Positions 27,731 through 37,150 of a stretch of DNA of 64,000 nt are shown piece after piece. The notes beneath the pieces were generated by a model. The model was not told the origin of the DNA. It did not search any database and saw only the letters and a program-made list of their open reading frames with translations. The position numbers and the translations under genes were made by a program. Source of the DNA: Tropicimonas sp. IMCC34011 (GTDB lineage: Bacteria > Pseudomonadota > Alphaproteobacteria > Rhodobacterales > Rhodobacteraceae); the NCBI RefSeq assembly GCF_003390865.1, contig NZ_QMEJ01000001.1, forward strand, positions 806,001 to 870,000, written 5' to 3'. The first letter of the stretch is position 1; every line of letters starts with the position of its first letter.

Positions 27731-29776
27731 TCATCCCTCGATCCGCGTAAGGTCCGCCGCCGCGAGGCAGATCTGCCGGATGCGATGCAGCAGGTTGAGC
27801 CGGTTGCGCCGGACGATCTGGTTGTCCGTGTTGATCTGGACCGCCTCGAAGAAGGCGTCGATCGGAGCGCGGAGGGCGGCCATGGCCTCCATCGCGGTGC
27901 CGAAATCCTCGGCCTCCATCGCCGGGCCGATCTTCGCTTCCGCCTCATCGAGGGCCTTGAAGAGCGCCTTCTCTTCCGCGGCCTCGGCGAATTTCTCGTC
28001 CGGGCCGAACTCGTAGGCGACACCGTCCTGCGCCTCCGCCTGGGTCAGCAGGTTGTTCGCGCGTTTGAAGCCCTGGACGAGGTTCTCCCCGTCATCGGTC
28101 GCAAGGACGCCCGCCAGCGCCTCCGCCCGCGCGGTGACGAGAGCGAGATCGTCCGAGCCGGGCATGGCGAGAACCGCGTCGATCACGTCATGGCGAATGC
28201 CGCGATCGCGCAGGTGCACCTTCAGACGGTCGTGGAAGAAGGACAGAAGATCGTCCGACACGCCGCCGCCCGGAACGGCACTTTGCAGCGGCAGGCGCAG
28301 GCCGTTCACCGTCACGAGGCGGATGACGCCAAGCGCCGCGCGGCGAAGGGCGAACGGATCCTTGGAGCCGGTGGGCTTCTCGTCGATGGCCCAGAAGCCG
28401 GTCAGCGTGTCGAGCTTGTCGGCGAGCGCCACGGTCACCGATACGGGCGCCGTCGGCACGTCGTCCGAAGGACCCAGGGGGCGGTAATGCTCCTCGGCAG
28501 CCGCGGCGACATCCGCCGGCAGCCCGGCCGCCTCGGCGTAGTAGCGGCCCATCAGGCCCTGAAGCTCGGGGAACTCGTACACCATCTCCGAGGACAGGTC
28601 CGCCTTGGCGATCAGGGCGGCACGGCCCGCCGCATCCGGACCCGCTCCCACCATCGGCGCGATCTCGCGGGCAAGCGCGGCAATCCGCTCGATCCGGTCC
28701 TTCTGGCTGCCGAGCTTGTTGTGGAAGGTCACGTTCGCGAGCTTGTCCGTCCAGGCGCCCATGCCGTCCTTCGCTACGGCCAGATCGTTCTCCCAGAAGA
28801 ACTTCGCATCGGACAGACGCGCTCGCAGGACGCGGCCGTTGCCGGCGAGGATCGCCGCGCCGTCGTCCGGCGCCTCGATATTCGCGACCGTCAGGAAGCG
28901 AACGATCTTTCCCGTCCTGTCTCGCACGGAGAAGAACTTCTGATGTTCCTTCATCGAGGTCTGGAGCACCTCGGGCGGCAGCTCCATGAACTCCGCGCCG
29001 ATCTCGCCCATCAGGGGCACCGGCCATTCGACCAGCCCCGCGACCTCGGCCAGGAGGCCGTTATCCTCGATCACCTCGAGCCCCTGCGCGAAGGCGAGGT
29101 TCTGCGCCTCGTGGCGGATGCGCTCGCGCCGCTCCTCGGGATCGAGGATGACATGGGCGCGCTTCAGCTTCGCGGCGTAATCGTCGAATGAACTGACCCT
29201 GAACCGCCCCGGAGAGAGGAACCGGTGCCCTTCGGTGGTGTCCCCCGCCGCGTAGCCTGCGACCTCCACCGGCACCACGCGGTGACCCTCCTCGTCCGTC
29301 AGGATGCAGAGGATCGAGTGCAGCGGCCGCACCCAGCGGAGGGAGCCCTCTCCCCAGCGCATCGACTTCGGCCAGGGAAAGCCCTCGATGACCTGCGTCA
29401 GCGCCTCGGCCACGATCTCCTCGGCCGGACGGCCGGGCTTCTCGATGGTGGCGAACCAGACCTGACCCTTCTTGTCGTCCCGCGCCTCGAGCTGATCCTT
29501 GGACAGCCCCGTGGAGCGCAGGAAGCCCTCCAGCGCCTTCTCGGGCGCATCGACGCGCGGACCCTTGCGCTCTTCCCGCGTGGCCGGGCTGTGATCGGTC
29601 AGGCCCTCGACGGCAAGGGTCAGGCGGCGCGGCGTCGCGAAGGCGGCGGCGTGGGCATAGGTCAGACCCGCCTCCACCATGCGGTCCGTCATCATCGACT
29701 TCAGGTCATCCGCGGCGCGGGCCTGCATCCGCGCCGGGATCTCTTCCGAGAAAAGCTCGATCAGAAGGTCGGGCAT
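27731..29776 (-). CDS. glyS: Glycyl-tRNA synthetase beta subunit
   Basis: A 681-residue beta subunit of the tetrameric bacterial glycyl-tRNA synthetase, which handles tRNA recognition. The N-terminus MPDLLIELFSEEIPARMQARA is diagnostic; KGPRVDAPEKALEGFLRSTG, PLHSILCIL, FVEWP-like LVEWPVPLMGEIG, KEHQKFFSVRD and FFWENDLA are further GlyS landmarks, and the C-terminus carries an HD/DALR-like helical tail. Length is as expected (about 680-690). It is the third gene of glyQ-small protein-glyS, starting 3 bases after the small protein. Confidence 0.96.
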   Translation of the reverse strand: MPDLLIELFSEEIPARMQARAADDLKSMMTDRMVEAGLTYAHAAAFATPRRLTLAVEGLTDHSPATREERKGPRVDAPEKALEGFLRSTGLSKDQLEARDDKKGQVWFATIEKPGRPAEEIVAEALTQVIEGFPWPKSMRWGEGSLRWVRPLHSILCILTDEEGHRVVPVEVAGYAAGDTTEGHRFLSPGRFRVSSFDDYAAKLKRAHVILDPEERRERIRHEAQNLAFAQGLEVIEDNGLLAEVAGLVEWPVPLMGEIGAEFMELPPEVLQTSMKEHQKFFSVRDRTGKIVRFLTVANIEAPDDGAAILAGNGRVLRARLSDAKFFWENDLAVAKDGMGAWTDKLANVTFHNKLGSQKDRIERIAALAREIAPMVGAGPDAAGRAALIAKADLSSEMVYEFPELQGLMGRYYAEAAGLPADVAAAAEEHYRPLGPSDDVPTAPVSVTVALADKLDTLTGFWAIDEKPTGSKDPFALRRAALGVIRLVTVNGLRLPLQSAVPGGGVSDDLLSFFHDRLKVHLRDRGIRHDVIDAVLAMPGSDDLALVTARAEALAGVLATDDGENLVQGFKRANNLLTQAEAQDGVAYEFGPDEKFAEAAEEKALFKALDEAEAKIGPAMEAEDFGTAMEAMAALRAPIDAFFEAVQINTDNQIVRRNRLNLLHRIRQICLAAADLTRIEG

Positions 29777-29779
29777 CGC

Positions 29780-30295
29780 TTAGTTCCTCTCCGGCGCCGG
29801 CGGGCAATCGGGCGGCAGGGGCTGCCCGTCGAAGGCAGCGGCGCCGCATTCATTGATCTGGTTCCAGGCATAGCCCCGGCCGTCCTCGGTGATCGCGACG
29901 ACCCGGTCGATGCCGTATTCGATATCCCGGCGGCCGAGATAGGCGATGGCGGTCTCCTGCTCGAGCGCCTCGCCGATCGCGTCGGCGTCGAAACAGGCAA
30001 AGCCGCGGGAGGCGTTGAGGGGCTCGGCGCCAGCGTAGACCTCGTAGGTCTCGGTCAGCATCGCATCGCTCTGGGACGTCTCGAAGCAGGCGCGGTAGCT
30101 GATCGGGGAGGTCTCGCGGTCGATCGCCTCGACGTTGTCCGCGAGGATCGGCTCGACGGTGCCGTCCACCCGCGTGAGTTCGATCCGGGCATCCTCGACC
30201 GGCTCGAAATAGGCGTATTCGGCGGTCCACCAGACGCCCGCCCCGACAAGCGCCGCCGCTGCGATGATGATCATGCCGAGGACCTTGCCGTTCAT
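29780..30295 (-). CDS. DUF6446-like small membrane-anchored protein
   Basis: A 171-residue protein with one N-terminal hydrophobic segment ([26 protein letters not shown], about residues 5-30) that acts as a membrane anchor or uncleaved signal, followed by a periplasmic domain with three or four cysteines ([26 protein letters not shown]) that could form disulfides. Proteins of this size and position, between glyQ and glyS, are conserved in Rhodobacterales and are named DUF6446 as far as I recall; no function is known. It overlaps glyQ by 4 bases (30292-30295) and glyS follows after 3 bases, so it is embedded in the synthetase operon, which is unusual for an exported protein. Confidence 0.75.
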   Translation of the reverse strand: MNGKVLGMIIIAAAALVGAGVWWTAEYAYFEPVEDARIELTRVDGTVEPILADNVEAIDRETSPISYRACFETSQSDAMLTETYEVYAGAEPLNASRGFACFDADAIGEALEQETAIAYLGRRDIEYGIDRVVAITEDGRGYAWNQINECGAAAFDGQPLPPDCPPAPERN

Positions 30296-31242
30296 GCCGC
30301 GCCCGCGGACGGCGCGTCATCCGCGCCGCCGGCAGGGGTTTCGAGAAAGGCCGTCGCGCAGGCCTTGGACAGCGCCCGGACCCGGCCGATATAGGCCTGC
30401 CGCTCGGTCACGGAGATCACCCCCCGCGCATCCAGGAGGTTGAAGATGTGGCTGGCCTTGATCGCCTGATCGTACGCCGGATGCGCCATCACGATCCGCC
30501 GCCCCGAGCGCGGATCGTCCGCGCCCGCACCGAGGATGCGCTGGCACTCCGCCTCCGCATCCTCGAAATGTCGAAGGAGCGTGTCCGTATCGGCCACATC
30601 GAAGTTCCAGCGCGAATACTCGCCCTCGGTCTGGCGGAAGACATCCCCGTAGGTGAGCGGGATCGGCGCATCCGGATCGTTGAAGGGCATCTCCATGACG
30701 TGATCGACGCCGAGCACGTACATCGCCAGACGCTCGAGCCCGTAGGTCAACTCGCCCGACACGGGCTTGCAGTCGAAGCCGCCGACCTGCTGGAAATAGG
30801 TGAACTGGCTGACTTCCATGCCGTCGCACCAAACCTCCCAGCCGAGACCCCAGGCCCCCACGGTCGGGCTCTCCCAGTCGTCCTCAACGAAGCGGATGTC
30901 ATGGACCGTCGCATCGATCCCGATCGCCTCCAGCGAGCCGAGGTAGAGTTGCTGCAGGTCGGGCGGGCTCGGTTTGATCAGGACCTGGTACTGGTAATAA
31001 TGCTGAAGGCGGTTGGGGTTGTCGCCATAGCGTCCGTCCGTCGGCCGCCGGGAGGGCTGCACGTAGGCCGCCGCCCAGGGGCGCGGGCCGAGCGACCGCA
31101 GGGTCGTGGCCGGATGGAAGGTGCCGGCACCGACCTCCATGTCGTAGGGCTGCAGCACGGCGCATCCCTTGCCCGCCCAATAGGTCTGAAGCCGCAGGAT
31201 GACCTCCTGAAAGCTCCTCGGTTGCGTGGTCCCGCCCGCCAT
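30292..31242 (-). CDS. glyQ: Glycyl-tRNA synthetase alpha subunit
   Basis: A 316-residue catalytic alpha subunit. [76 protein letters not shown] and [20 protein letters not shown] are all standard GlyQ blocks. It activates glycine and charges tRNA-Gly with GlyS. The ATG at 31242 is chosen over upstream starts because a GGAG element precedes it and the upstream residues are not conserved. It is the first gene of the glyQ-DUF6446-glyS operon and diverges from the SPOR/protease-like gene, with about 197 bases between starts. Confidence 0.96.
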   Translation of the reverse strand: MAGGTTQPRSFQEVILRLQTYWAGKGCAVLQPYDMEVGAGTFHPATTLRSLGPRPWAAAYVQPSRRPTDGRYGDNPNRLQHYYQYQVLIKPSPPDLQQLYLGSLEAIGIDATVHDIRFVEDDWESPTVGAWGLGWEVWCDGMEVSQFTYFQQVGGFDCKPVSGELTYGLERLAMYVLGVDHVMEMPFNDPDAPIPLTYGDVFRQTEGEYSRWNFDVADTDTLLRHFEDAEAECQRILGAGADDPRSGRRIVMAHPAYDQAIKASHIFNLLDARGVISVTERQAYIGRVRALSKACATAFLETPAGGADDAPSAGAA

Positions 31243-31438
31243 TTCCGGTCTCCGCATCAAAGGTGGCGTCTTCCTATGGGCGCCCCGTGTCGCGGTCAAT
31301 CCGGAGGGAGGGTCCCTCCGCCGCGAACAAAAGCGCCACAGGCACGAAAAAATGAACGCCTTTCGCCGTGCGGCCACGGGCGGCGTTGCTATGGTCCGCC
31401 ACCGAAACAGGCCCCGATCTCGAGAGGGCCACGGACCA

Positions 31439-33220
31439 ATGAGGCAACGACGCGTGACACGGCTGACCGAAACGATCTTCGCGACCTGCTCTGCGCTTCT
31501 CTTGAGCGCAGCCGCGCTCCAGGCGCAGCAATCCTGGGTGCAGGTTGAAGCCCAGCCGACACTGGCCGACGCCGAGGACCGGGCCCGCGCCTATGCCGGG
31601 GCCTTCCCGAATGTGGCGGGCTTCCGCCTCGGGACGAGCTGGTACGCCGTCGTGGTCGGTCCCTACGCGGACGACGCGGCCGCGGCGAGCGAGCTCTCCG
31701 CGTTCCGCCGCCAGGGCCTCGTGCCATCCGACGCCTACGTCACCGATGGCGAGCGGTTCGGCCGCCGGTTCTTCCCCGTCGGCGCCGCCCCCATCACTCC
31801 GGTTTCGGAAGAGGCGCTGGACGATGCGGTCGAACAGGCGACCGGGACAGAGACCGGGTCCGAGCCTGCCGCGGAGCCGCAGGCGCCCGAGGAAACCGTC
31901 GCCGAGGCACGCGCCAGCGAAGGACGCCTGAACGGCGAGGAACGCCGCCTCCTGCAGGAGGCGCTGAAGTGGCAGGGTCATTACGAAGGCGCCATCGACG
32001 GCGCCATCGGACCCAACACGCGCCGCGCCATGTCGTCCTGGCAGCGCGCCGAAGGGCGTCCCGACACCGGCGTTCTGACCACCGCCGAGCGGACCGAACT
32101 CGTCGGCGCCTTCCGCGAGGACCTCTCCCGCATCGGCATGGCCCAGATCGCGGACGACAAGGCCGGGATCGAGATCATCATGCCCGCCGGCCTCGTGGAG
32201 TTCGAGGAGGTGAACCCGCCCTTCGTCCATTACGGCAGCACCGGCGACAGCGGCGTTCGCGTCCTGCTCATCAGCCAGTCCGGGGACGAGGGCACCCTCT
32301 TCGGTCTCTACGACATCATGCAGACGCTGGAGATCGTTCCGCAGGACGGACCCCGCGAACGTAACCGCACCTCCTTCACCCTTGAGGGCGCGAACGAGGA
32401 GCTGGAAAGCTACACCTATGCCGCGCTGTCGGGCGGGGCCGTGAAGGGGTTCACCCTGATCTGGCCGCCCGAGGAAGCGGACGCGATGAACCGCATCCGC
32501 CAGACCATGCGGGAGAGCTTCACCCCCGTCTCCGGCGTCATCCTGCCCGATACGGCTGGCGAGGCCGGCGGCATGGATCAGGCATCGGACCTCTTGTCCG
32601 GCCTCGAGGTCCGCCGACCGGCGCGCTCCCGCACGGGCTTCTTCGTCGCCGATGACGGCGCCGTCCTGACCACCCTCGATGCGGTCGAGAACTGCGAGAG
32701 GATCAGCCTCGGCACCAGCACAGACGCCACGATCACCGCCCGTGACACGGCGCTCGGCCTCGCCCTTCTCTCCCCCGAAACGCGGCTCGCCCCGATCCGC
32801 ACCGCCGCGCTCGAGGCGGAGGTGCCGCGCCTTGGATCCGAGGTCGCCGTTGCCGGCTTCTCCTACGAGGACATCCTCGATGCGCCGGTGATGACGTTCG
32901 GCACTCTCAGCGATGTCCGCGGCCTCGGTGGCGAGGAGACGCTCCGCCGTCTCGATATGGAAACCCTCCCCGGCGATTCGGGCGGTCCCGTGCTCGACCA
33001 GCGCGGAGCAGTGATCGGCATGCTCCTGCCGGCAGGCGACGATGCGGACCGCCGGCTTCCCGCCGACGTCTCCCTGGCTGCTGGCGCCGATGCGCTCGCC
33101 GCCTTCCTCGCGGAAAACGGACTTTCGGCCCGGACAGCCGGGAACGGCCCCGCCCTTCCCGCCGAGGATCTCACCGCCCGTGCCGCGGACATGACCACGC
33201 TCGTCAGCTGCTGGAACTGA
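31439..33220 (+). CDS. Exported SPOR / peptidoglycan-binding / trypsin-fold protein with degenerate active site
   Basis: A 593-residue secreted protein. Residues 1-30 are a signal peptide ending SAAALQA; residues about 31-105 resemble a SPOR domain ([20 protein letters not shown]); residues about 164-220 are a PG_binding_1 domain ([27 protein letters not shown]). The C-terminal half is a trypsin-like fold: [13 protein letters not shown] then PGDSGGPV with Ser514. The catalytic His position reads TLDAV (Asp414) instead of NAHVV, and the catalytic Asp position reads ALGLALL (Gly440). It is probably an envelope binding protein rather than a protease. Only a weak GAGAGG lies upstream of the ATG. 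It converges on trkH across repeat copy B. Confidence 0.75.
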   Translation: MRQRRVTRLTETIFATCSALLLSAAALQAQQSWVQVEAQPTLADAEDRARAYAGAFPNVAGFRLGTSWYAVVVGPYADDAAAASELSAFRRQGLVPSDAYVTDGERFGRRFFPVGAAPITPVSEEALDDAVEQATGTETGSEPAAEPQAPEETVAEARASEGRLNGEERRLLQEALKWQGHYEGAIDGAIGPNTRRAMSSWQRAEGRPDTGVLTTAERTELVGAFREDLSRIGMAQIADDKAGIEIIMPAGLVEFEEVNPPFVHYGSTGDSGVRVLLISQSGDEGTLFGLYDIMQTLEIVPQDGPRERNRTSFTLEGANEELESYTYAALSGGAVKGFTLIWPPEEADAMNRIRQTMRESFTPVSGVILPDTAGEAGGMDQASDLLSGLEVRRPARSRTGFFVADDGAVLTTLDAVENCERISLGTSTDATITARDTALGLALLSPETRLAPIRTAALEAEVPRLGSEVAVAGFSYEDILDAPVMTFGTLSDVRGLGGEETLRRLDMETLPGDSGGPVLDQRGAVIGMLLPAGDDADRRLPADVSLAAGADALAAFLAENGLSARTAGNGPALPAEDLTARAADMTTLVSCWN

Positions 33221-33229
33221 TCCCGGCCG

Positions 33230-33264
33230 CGTTCATCTTTCCCGAGAATACCCCCGCCGGAGGC
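33230..33264 (+). repeat. 35-base intergenic repeat, copy B
   Basis: Matches copy A (12503-12537) at 31 of 35 positions, with CGTTCATCTTTC and AATACCCCCGCCGGAGGC intact. Like copy A it lies between two convergent stop codons (the SPOR protein and trkH). It is directly followed by interleaved inverted repeats. Confidence 0.7.
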
Positions 33265-33308
33265 GGTCCCGCGCCATGCCTCGTGGGACCGCCCCGCCGG
33301 CATGGCGC
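33262..33308. repeat. Interleaved inverted repeats (a-b-a'-b') before trkH stop
   Basis: GGCGGTCCC (33262-33270) pairs with GGGACCGCC (33285-33293), and GCGCCATGCC (33271-33280) pairs with GGCATGGCGC (33299-33308). Both are perfect, 9 and 10 bp, and interlock, so RNA from either strand could form two alternative hairpins or a pseudoknot. It sits between convergent genes and probably acts as a bidirectional terminator or 3'-end protector. Confidence 0.65.
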
Positions 33309-33314
33309 GGAGGG

Positions 33315-34763
33315 TCACGAGCGCCAGAAGTTCACCGTCAGGATCGCGTAGACCACGAGAAGCTCCAGCCGCCCCACCAGCATGGCGATGGCCAGGAGCC
33401 ATTTCGCCGTCGGGTTCAGGGTGGAGAAGTTGCCCGCCGGGCCGATCGTGTCGCCGAGGCCCGGACCGATATTGGCGATCGCCGTGGCCGCACCCGAGAC
33501 GGAGGTGGTGAAGTCGAGCCCCGTCATGGACAGCAGGATCGACAGCACGCCGAGCGACACCACGAAGATCGAGAAGAACGCCATCACCGAGTTCAGCACG
33601 TCGGGCCCGACCGGCCGGCCGTCGAACCGCGTCAGGAACATGCCGTGGGGGGAGTGGATGGCCCGGATCTGCGCCCGCACCGCGGAGAGCAGGATCTGGT
33701 AGCGGAAGATCTTCACCGAGCAGGACGTCGAGCCGGCGCAGCCTCCGACGAGGCCGAGAAAGAAGAAGACGACGACCGGGACCGCGCCCCAAAGCTGGTA
33801 GTCCACCGAGGCGAAGCCGGTCCCCGAGATGATCGAGACGACGTTGAAGATCGCCTCGCGGAAGCTCTGCTCGGGATGCAGCCCGTCAACGAAGACCTGG
33901 AACAGGAAGAGCCCCGCCACGGTGACGCCGATCACCGTGAAATAGGCGCGGATCTGGGTATCCTCGAAGAAGGGACGCGCCGTTCCCGCCAGAAGCTGGA
34001 TGTAGCGCACGAAGGGCAGGCTCGCGAGAAGCATGACGACCGTCGCCACGTATTCGGGCGCGCCCTGGTGGGCGCCGAAGGAGGCATCCGTGGTTGAGAA
34101 GCCCCCCGTCGAGATCGCCGTGAGGGCATGACAGAGCGCGTCGAATGCCGTCATGCCGACGGCGGCAAAGGCGAGGAAGGCCGCGAAGGTGAGGCCGAGA
34201 TAGATCCAGGTGATGCGCGCCGCGATCTCCGCCGCGCGGGGCAGGATCTTGCCCAGCGTGTCGAACGCTTCCGAGCGGAAGATCTGCATGCCCCCGACCC
34301 TGAGCTCGGGAAGGAACACCATGGCCACGACGACGATCCCGATCCCGCCCATCCATTGCAGCAGGGACCGCCAGAGCAGGATGCCCGCCGGCAGCTCTTC
34401 GAGCCCGGTGAAGACGGTGGAGCCCGTCGTCGTCAGCCCGGACATCGATTCGAAGAAGGCGTCGGTGATGCTGGCCTGCGTGTCCCCGAGGATGAACGGA
34501 ACGGCCGCGAAGATTGCGAGGATGAGCCAGACGAGCGTGGTGACGAGGAAGGTCTGCCGGATCGTCAGGCCCCGCCCGACGCCGTTGGCACAGGAGATCG
34601 CGAGGAACGTCCCGGTCAGCGCGGTGATGATCGCACTTTCGAGGAAGACCGGCCATTCGCCGTTGCCGGCGAGCAGGTCCATGCCCAGCGGAAGGAGCAT
34701 GGCCGCGCCGAGAACCGTCAGCAACAGACCGATGATGTAACCGACGGGGCGCAGGTCGAACAT
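33315..34763 (-). CDS. trkH: Potassium uptake protein TrkH
   Basis: A 482-residue polytopic membrane protein of the Trk/Ktr potassium channel-like family. Four pore-loop repeats are visible, the first as MSGLTTTGSTVF and later ones as LTAISTGGFSTTDAS, ISGTGFASVDY and AIANIGPGLGD, each with the selectivity-filter glycine. About eleven hydrophobic segments fit. TrkH works with the NAD-binding TrkA protein, not present here, to take up potassium. The ATG at 34763 gives the usual N-terminus MFDLRPVGYIIGLLL. It diverges from the CDF transporter gene, 85 bases away. Confidence 0.94.
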   Translation of the reverse strand: MFDLRPVGYIIGLLLTVLGAAMLLPLGMDLLAGNGEWPVFLESAIITALTGTFLAISCANGVGRGLTIRQTFLVTTLVWLILAIFAAVPFILGDTQASITDAFFESMSGLTTTGSTVFTGLEELPAGILLWRSLLQWMGGIGIVVVAMVFLPELRVGGMQIFRSEAFDTLGKILPRAAEIAARITWIYLGLTFAAFLAFAAVGMTAFDALCHALTAISTGGFSTTDASFGAHQGAPEYVATVVMLLASLPFVRYIQLLAGTARPFFEDTQIRAYFTVIGVTVAGLFLFQVFVDGLHPEQSFREAIFNVVSIISGTGFASVDYQLWGAVPVVVFFFLGLVGGCAGSTSCSVKIFRYQILLSAVRAQIRAIHSPHGMFLTRFDGRPVGPDVLNSVMAFFSIFVVSLGVLSILLSMTGLDFTTSVSGAATAIANIGPGLGDTIGPAGNFSTLNPTAKWLLAIAMLVGRLELLVVYAILTVNFWRS

Positions 34764-34848
34764 GGCGCGGAGCGTTGGCGCGGGGGGCCAGCGCTGTCAA
34801 GCGAACATAGCGGCTTGCCCGGGGCCGGACGGGCTGTATGAGACGCCC

Positions 34849-35766
34849 ATGACGGATCAGGTCAAACTCGCTCTCGGCAGCATCCTCGTGGGACTGATCG
34901 TCCTTGCGCTCAAGGCGTGGGCCGCCGTCATGACGGGCTCGGTCGCGCTCCTTTCGGATGCCCTCGAGAGCACGGTCAATGTCGTTGCGGCCATCGCGGC
35001 GCTCGTCGCCGTGAAGGTGGCGCTCCGCCCCGCCGACGAGGCGCATCCCTACGGCCATACCAAGGCGGAGTTCATCTCGGCGGTGGTCGAGGGCGTGCTG
35101 ATCGTCGTCGCGGCGCTCCTGATCCTGCGCGAGGCGTGGCTGGGCTTCCTCTCCCCCGACATTCCGCAGATGCCGGCCTCCGGCCTCGTGGTCGTGACCG
35201 TCGCCACCGCGATCAATGCCGCATGGTCCCGGCTCCTCATCCGGCGGGGGACGCAGCTCTCCTCCCCTGCCCTCGTGGCGGACGGCAAGCACCTCTGGGC
35301 GGACGTGATCACCTCGGCCGGGGTGGTTCTCGGCATCTGCTTCGCCGGCCTCACGGGGTACTGGGTGCTGGACCCGCTCCTCGCCGCCATCGTCGCGGTC
35401 AACATCCTGTGGTCCGGCGGCAAGCTCATCGCCTCCTCCCTCAGCGGCCTCCTGGACGAGGCCGTACCGGATCAGACCATGCAGACGATCCGGGAGGTGA
35501 TCAGCACAGAAGCCGGCGGCGCGCTCGAGGCGCACGACCTGCGCACCCGCCATGCCGGCCGCGCCACCTTCGTCGATTTCCACCTCGTCGTCCCCGGAGA
35601 GACGACCGTCGAGGATGCCCACGAGGTCTGCGACCAGATCGAGGCGGCCCTGAAGGACGCGGTGCCCGACATCAATGTCAGCATCCACGTCGAGCCCGAA
35701 CACAAGGCCGAGGCCGAAGGCACCGACCGCGGCGTCATAGAGATCGGCGAGCCCCGGAAACGGTGA
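34849..35766 (+). CDS. Cation diffusion facilitator family transporter
   Basis: A 305-residue CDF protein. Six hydrophobic segments occupy residues 1-200; segment two carries the metal site SVALLSDALESTVN (DxxxE) and segment five KHLWADVITSAGV (HxxxD), as in FieF/ZitB-type exporters, and HPYGHTKAEFISA lies in the loop between segments two and three. The cytoplasmic C-terminal domain (about 205-295) shows ALEAHDLRTRHAGRATFVDFHL and ends with HVEPEHKAE, possible metal ligands. It exports zinc, iron or another divalent ion against protons. The ATG at 34849 is the first consistent start. Confidence 0.92.
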   Translation: MTDQVKLALGSILVGLIVLALKAWAAVMTGSVALLSDALESTVNVVAAIAALVAVKVALRPADEAHPYGHTKAEFISAVVEGVLIVVAALLILREAWLGFLSPDIPQMPASGLVVVTVATAINAAWSRLLIRRGTQLSSPALVADGKHLWADVITSAGVVLGICFAGLTGYWVLDPLLAAIVAVNILWSGGKLIASSLSGLLDEAVPDQTMQTIREVISTEAGGALEAHDLRTRHAGRATFVDFHLVVPGETTVEDAHEVCDQIEAALKDAVPDINVSIHVEPEHKAEAEGTDRGVIEIGEPRKR

Positions 35767-35849
35767 GGCTTGGGAGCGGGGGGATGCTCTGGACGAGAGC
35801 CGTGCCGGAGGGGACCTGTCTTCCTGTTGGGGAGAGAGTGAGCAGTGCG

Positions 35850-37150
35850 GACGAAGTGATCATTGTTACCCTGCATCACAGCCTAGCGGATTGGAGGAAA
35901 TCCTCCCCCGAGTTCAATTAGTTTCCACTCGTCATTGGATAGCGACGGCGCTCCTGCAGCGATCCAGCACCTTACAAGTTTTTGAAGAACGCCTAGAAAT
36001 TCTCTCCATTGGCTTCTCTCACTTGATTTCACGCTAGCGGTATGCACGGCACTTGAACCAGCTTTGTAAGCACCGATGATTAGGTTGCAATTACGCTCTC
36101 GTTCTACCAAATCACCGCCCAGCATCAGTGCACCTCTTCGCGACACTTTAAAAAGATTATCTCCCGAACCAGAGCTGATGAGTAAGGTCTCAAGGCAAAT
36201 TCTCATGTGAACTGCCGATTCAACCAACTCAAGGCTAGAACCACAATAGGAATAGTGATCCAGAACCGTACGGATCACATCCTGGTCTTTTCCCGCGAAG
36301 GATGCAAAAATACCTAGGAGATCATTCGAGTTTTTTAATTCGTAATGCAACAACGGCCCGTTTAGTTTCGCCCGTGGCCGACTGACTAAACCAATATCGC
36401 GACCTTGTGGAAAAGGAGCGTTCTTTCTCCATCCTTTTGTAAAAAGCTTCGGCTGGACGGCTTGACCAGGCGGCCTAGCGAGGGAAAGAAAGCGACATAC
36501 ATCAATACAGCGCTCTATGAATCTGCCGCTACTGTCATGCTGACTCGTCAGGATGCAAGTGAGGGGGAACTCGTCAATGGCGGGGAAAACAACGCTATCC
36601 TTATACACTTCCAGTGCAGCTAAGGATATTCCATTGGCAAATTCAAAATGAACTACTTCGTTGGAAGATGCAAAGCCCAAGCTATCGAACAGCATCACAT
36701 CGAGAGGTAGAATGCCACTCCCTACCCTGACTACAGCTTCTAGTTCACTTAATGCGGCATCCAGCCCGATAGATTGACAGCGATCATGCAGCCAAGTCGC
36801 GACATTGATTGAGTGCAAGTGCGCGCCTCCCGTCATTGAGATTTGGCTGTTCAACCAGTCTGCGACTAATGGATCTTCAAGAATAGCCTTTTCTATTCGG
36901 GCGAGCTGCGGGAGAATCCAATTTTGCTCAAAGCTTCGCGCCGAAGCTAATGGCTCTGAACTTAAGACCTCGCGGACTCGATCCATGATTAGCTTTCAAT
37001 CTGGAGGATGCGGCAATACATGCAATGCCATAAGTGTCGGACGCCCATTGCCTCGTGTCAACCAGGCGTAAGATCCGGCGCTACCGTTCCTTGCCAACAA
37101 TGCTGATTCCATTAATCAACAACTTGGACTCGAAACCGCCTCAGGCTCTA
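35850..37150. other. Low-GC island
   Basis: Base composition drops sharply here. The 60-base line 36181-36240 has 26 G+C (43%), whereas 35401-35460 in the neighbouring CDF gene has 40 (67%). The island holds one gene (35883-36986) and about 200 bases of AT-rich DNA upstream of it. I see no integrase, transposase or convincing flanking repeat. It is probably a horizontally acquired insertion between the CDF gene and folE2. Confidence 0.75.
35883..36986 (-). CDS. HEPN-like domain protein in low-GC island
   Basis: A 367-residue protein with base and codon use unlike its neighbours. Residues about 255-345 resemble the Apea-like HEPN domain: a helix with MRICLETLLISS, SRRGALMLGG, a GAYKAGSSAVHT segment (306-317) and a final FLGVLQKLVRCWI helix. 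In active HEPN RNases the segment reads like YxxRSxxVHG; here the arginine position is Gly310 while His315 is kept, so catalysis may be lost. The N-terminal 250 residues match nothing I can name. There is no signal peptide or membrane helix. HEPN proteins often act in phage defence or toxin-antitoxin systems; that role is an inference. No ribosome site is obvious before the ATG; TTGACA at 37061-37056 may be a -35 box, without a clear -10. Confidence 0.5.
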   Translation of the reverse strand: MDRVREVLSSEPLASARSFEQNWILPQLARIEKAILEDPLVADWLNSQISMTGGAHLHSINVATWLHDRCQSIGLDAALSELEAVVRVGSGILPLDVMLFDSLGFASSNEVVHFEFANGISLAALEVYKDSVVFPAIDEFPLTCILTSQHDSSGRFIERCIDVCRFLSLARPPGQAVQPKLFTKGWRKNAPFPQGRDIGLVSRPRAKLNGPLLHYELKNSNDLLGIFASFAGKDQDVIRTVLDHYSYCGSSLELVESAVHMRICLETLLISSGSGDNLFKVSRRGALMLGGDLVERERNCNLIIGAYKAGSSAVHTASVKSSERSQWREFLGVLQKLVRCWIAAGAPSLSNDEWKLIELGGGFPPIR

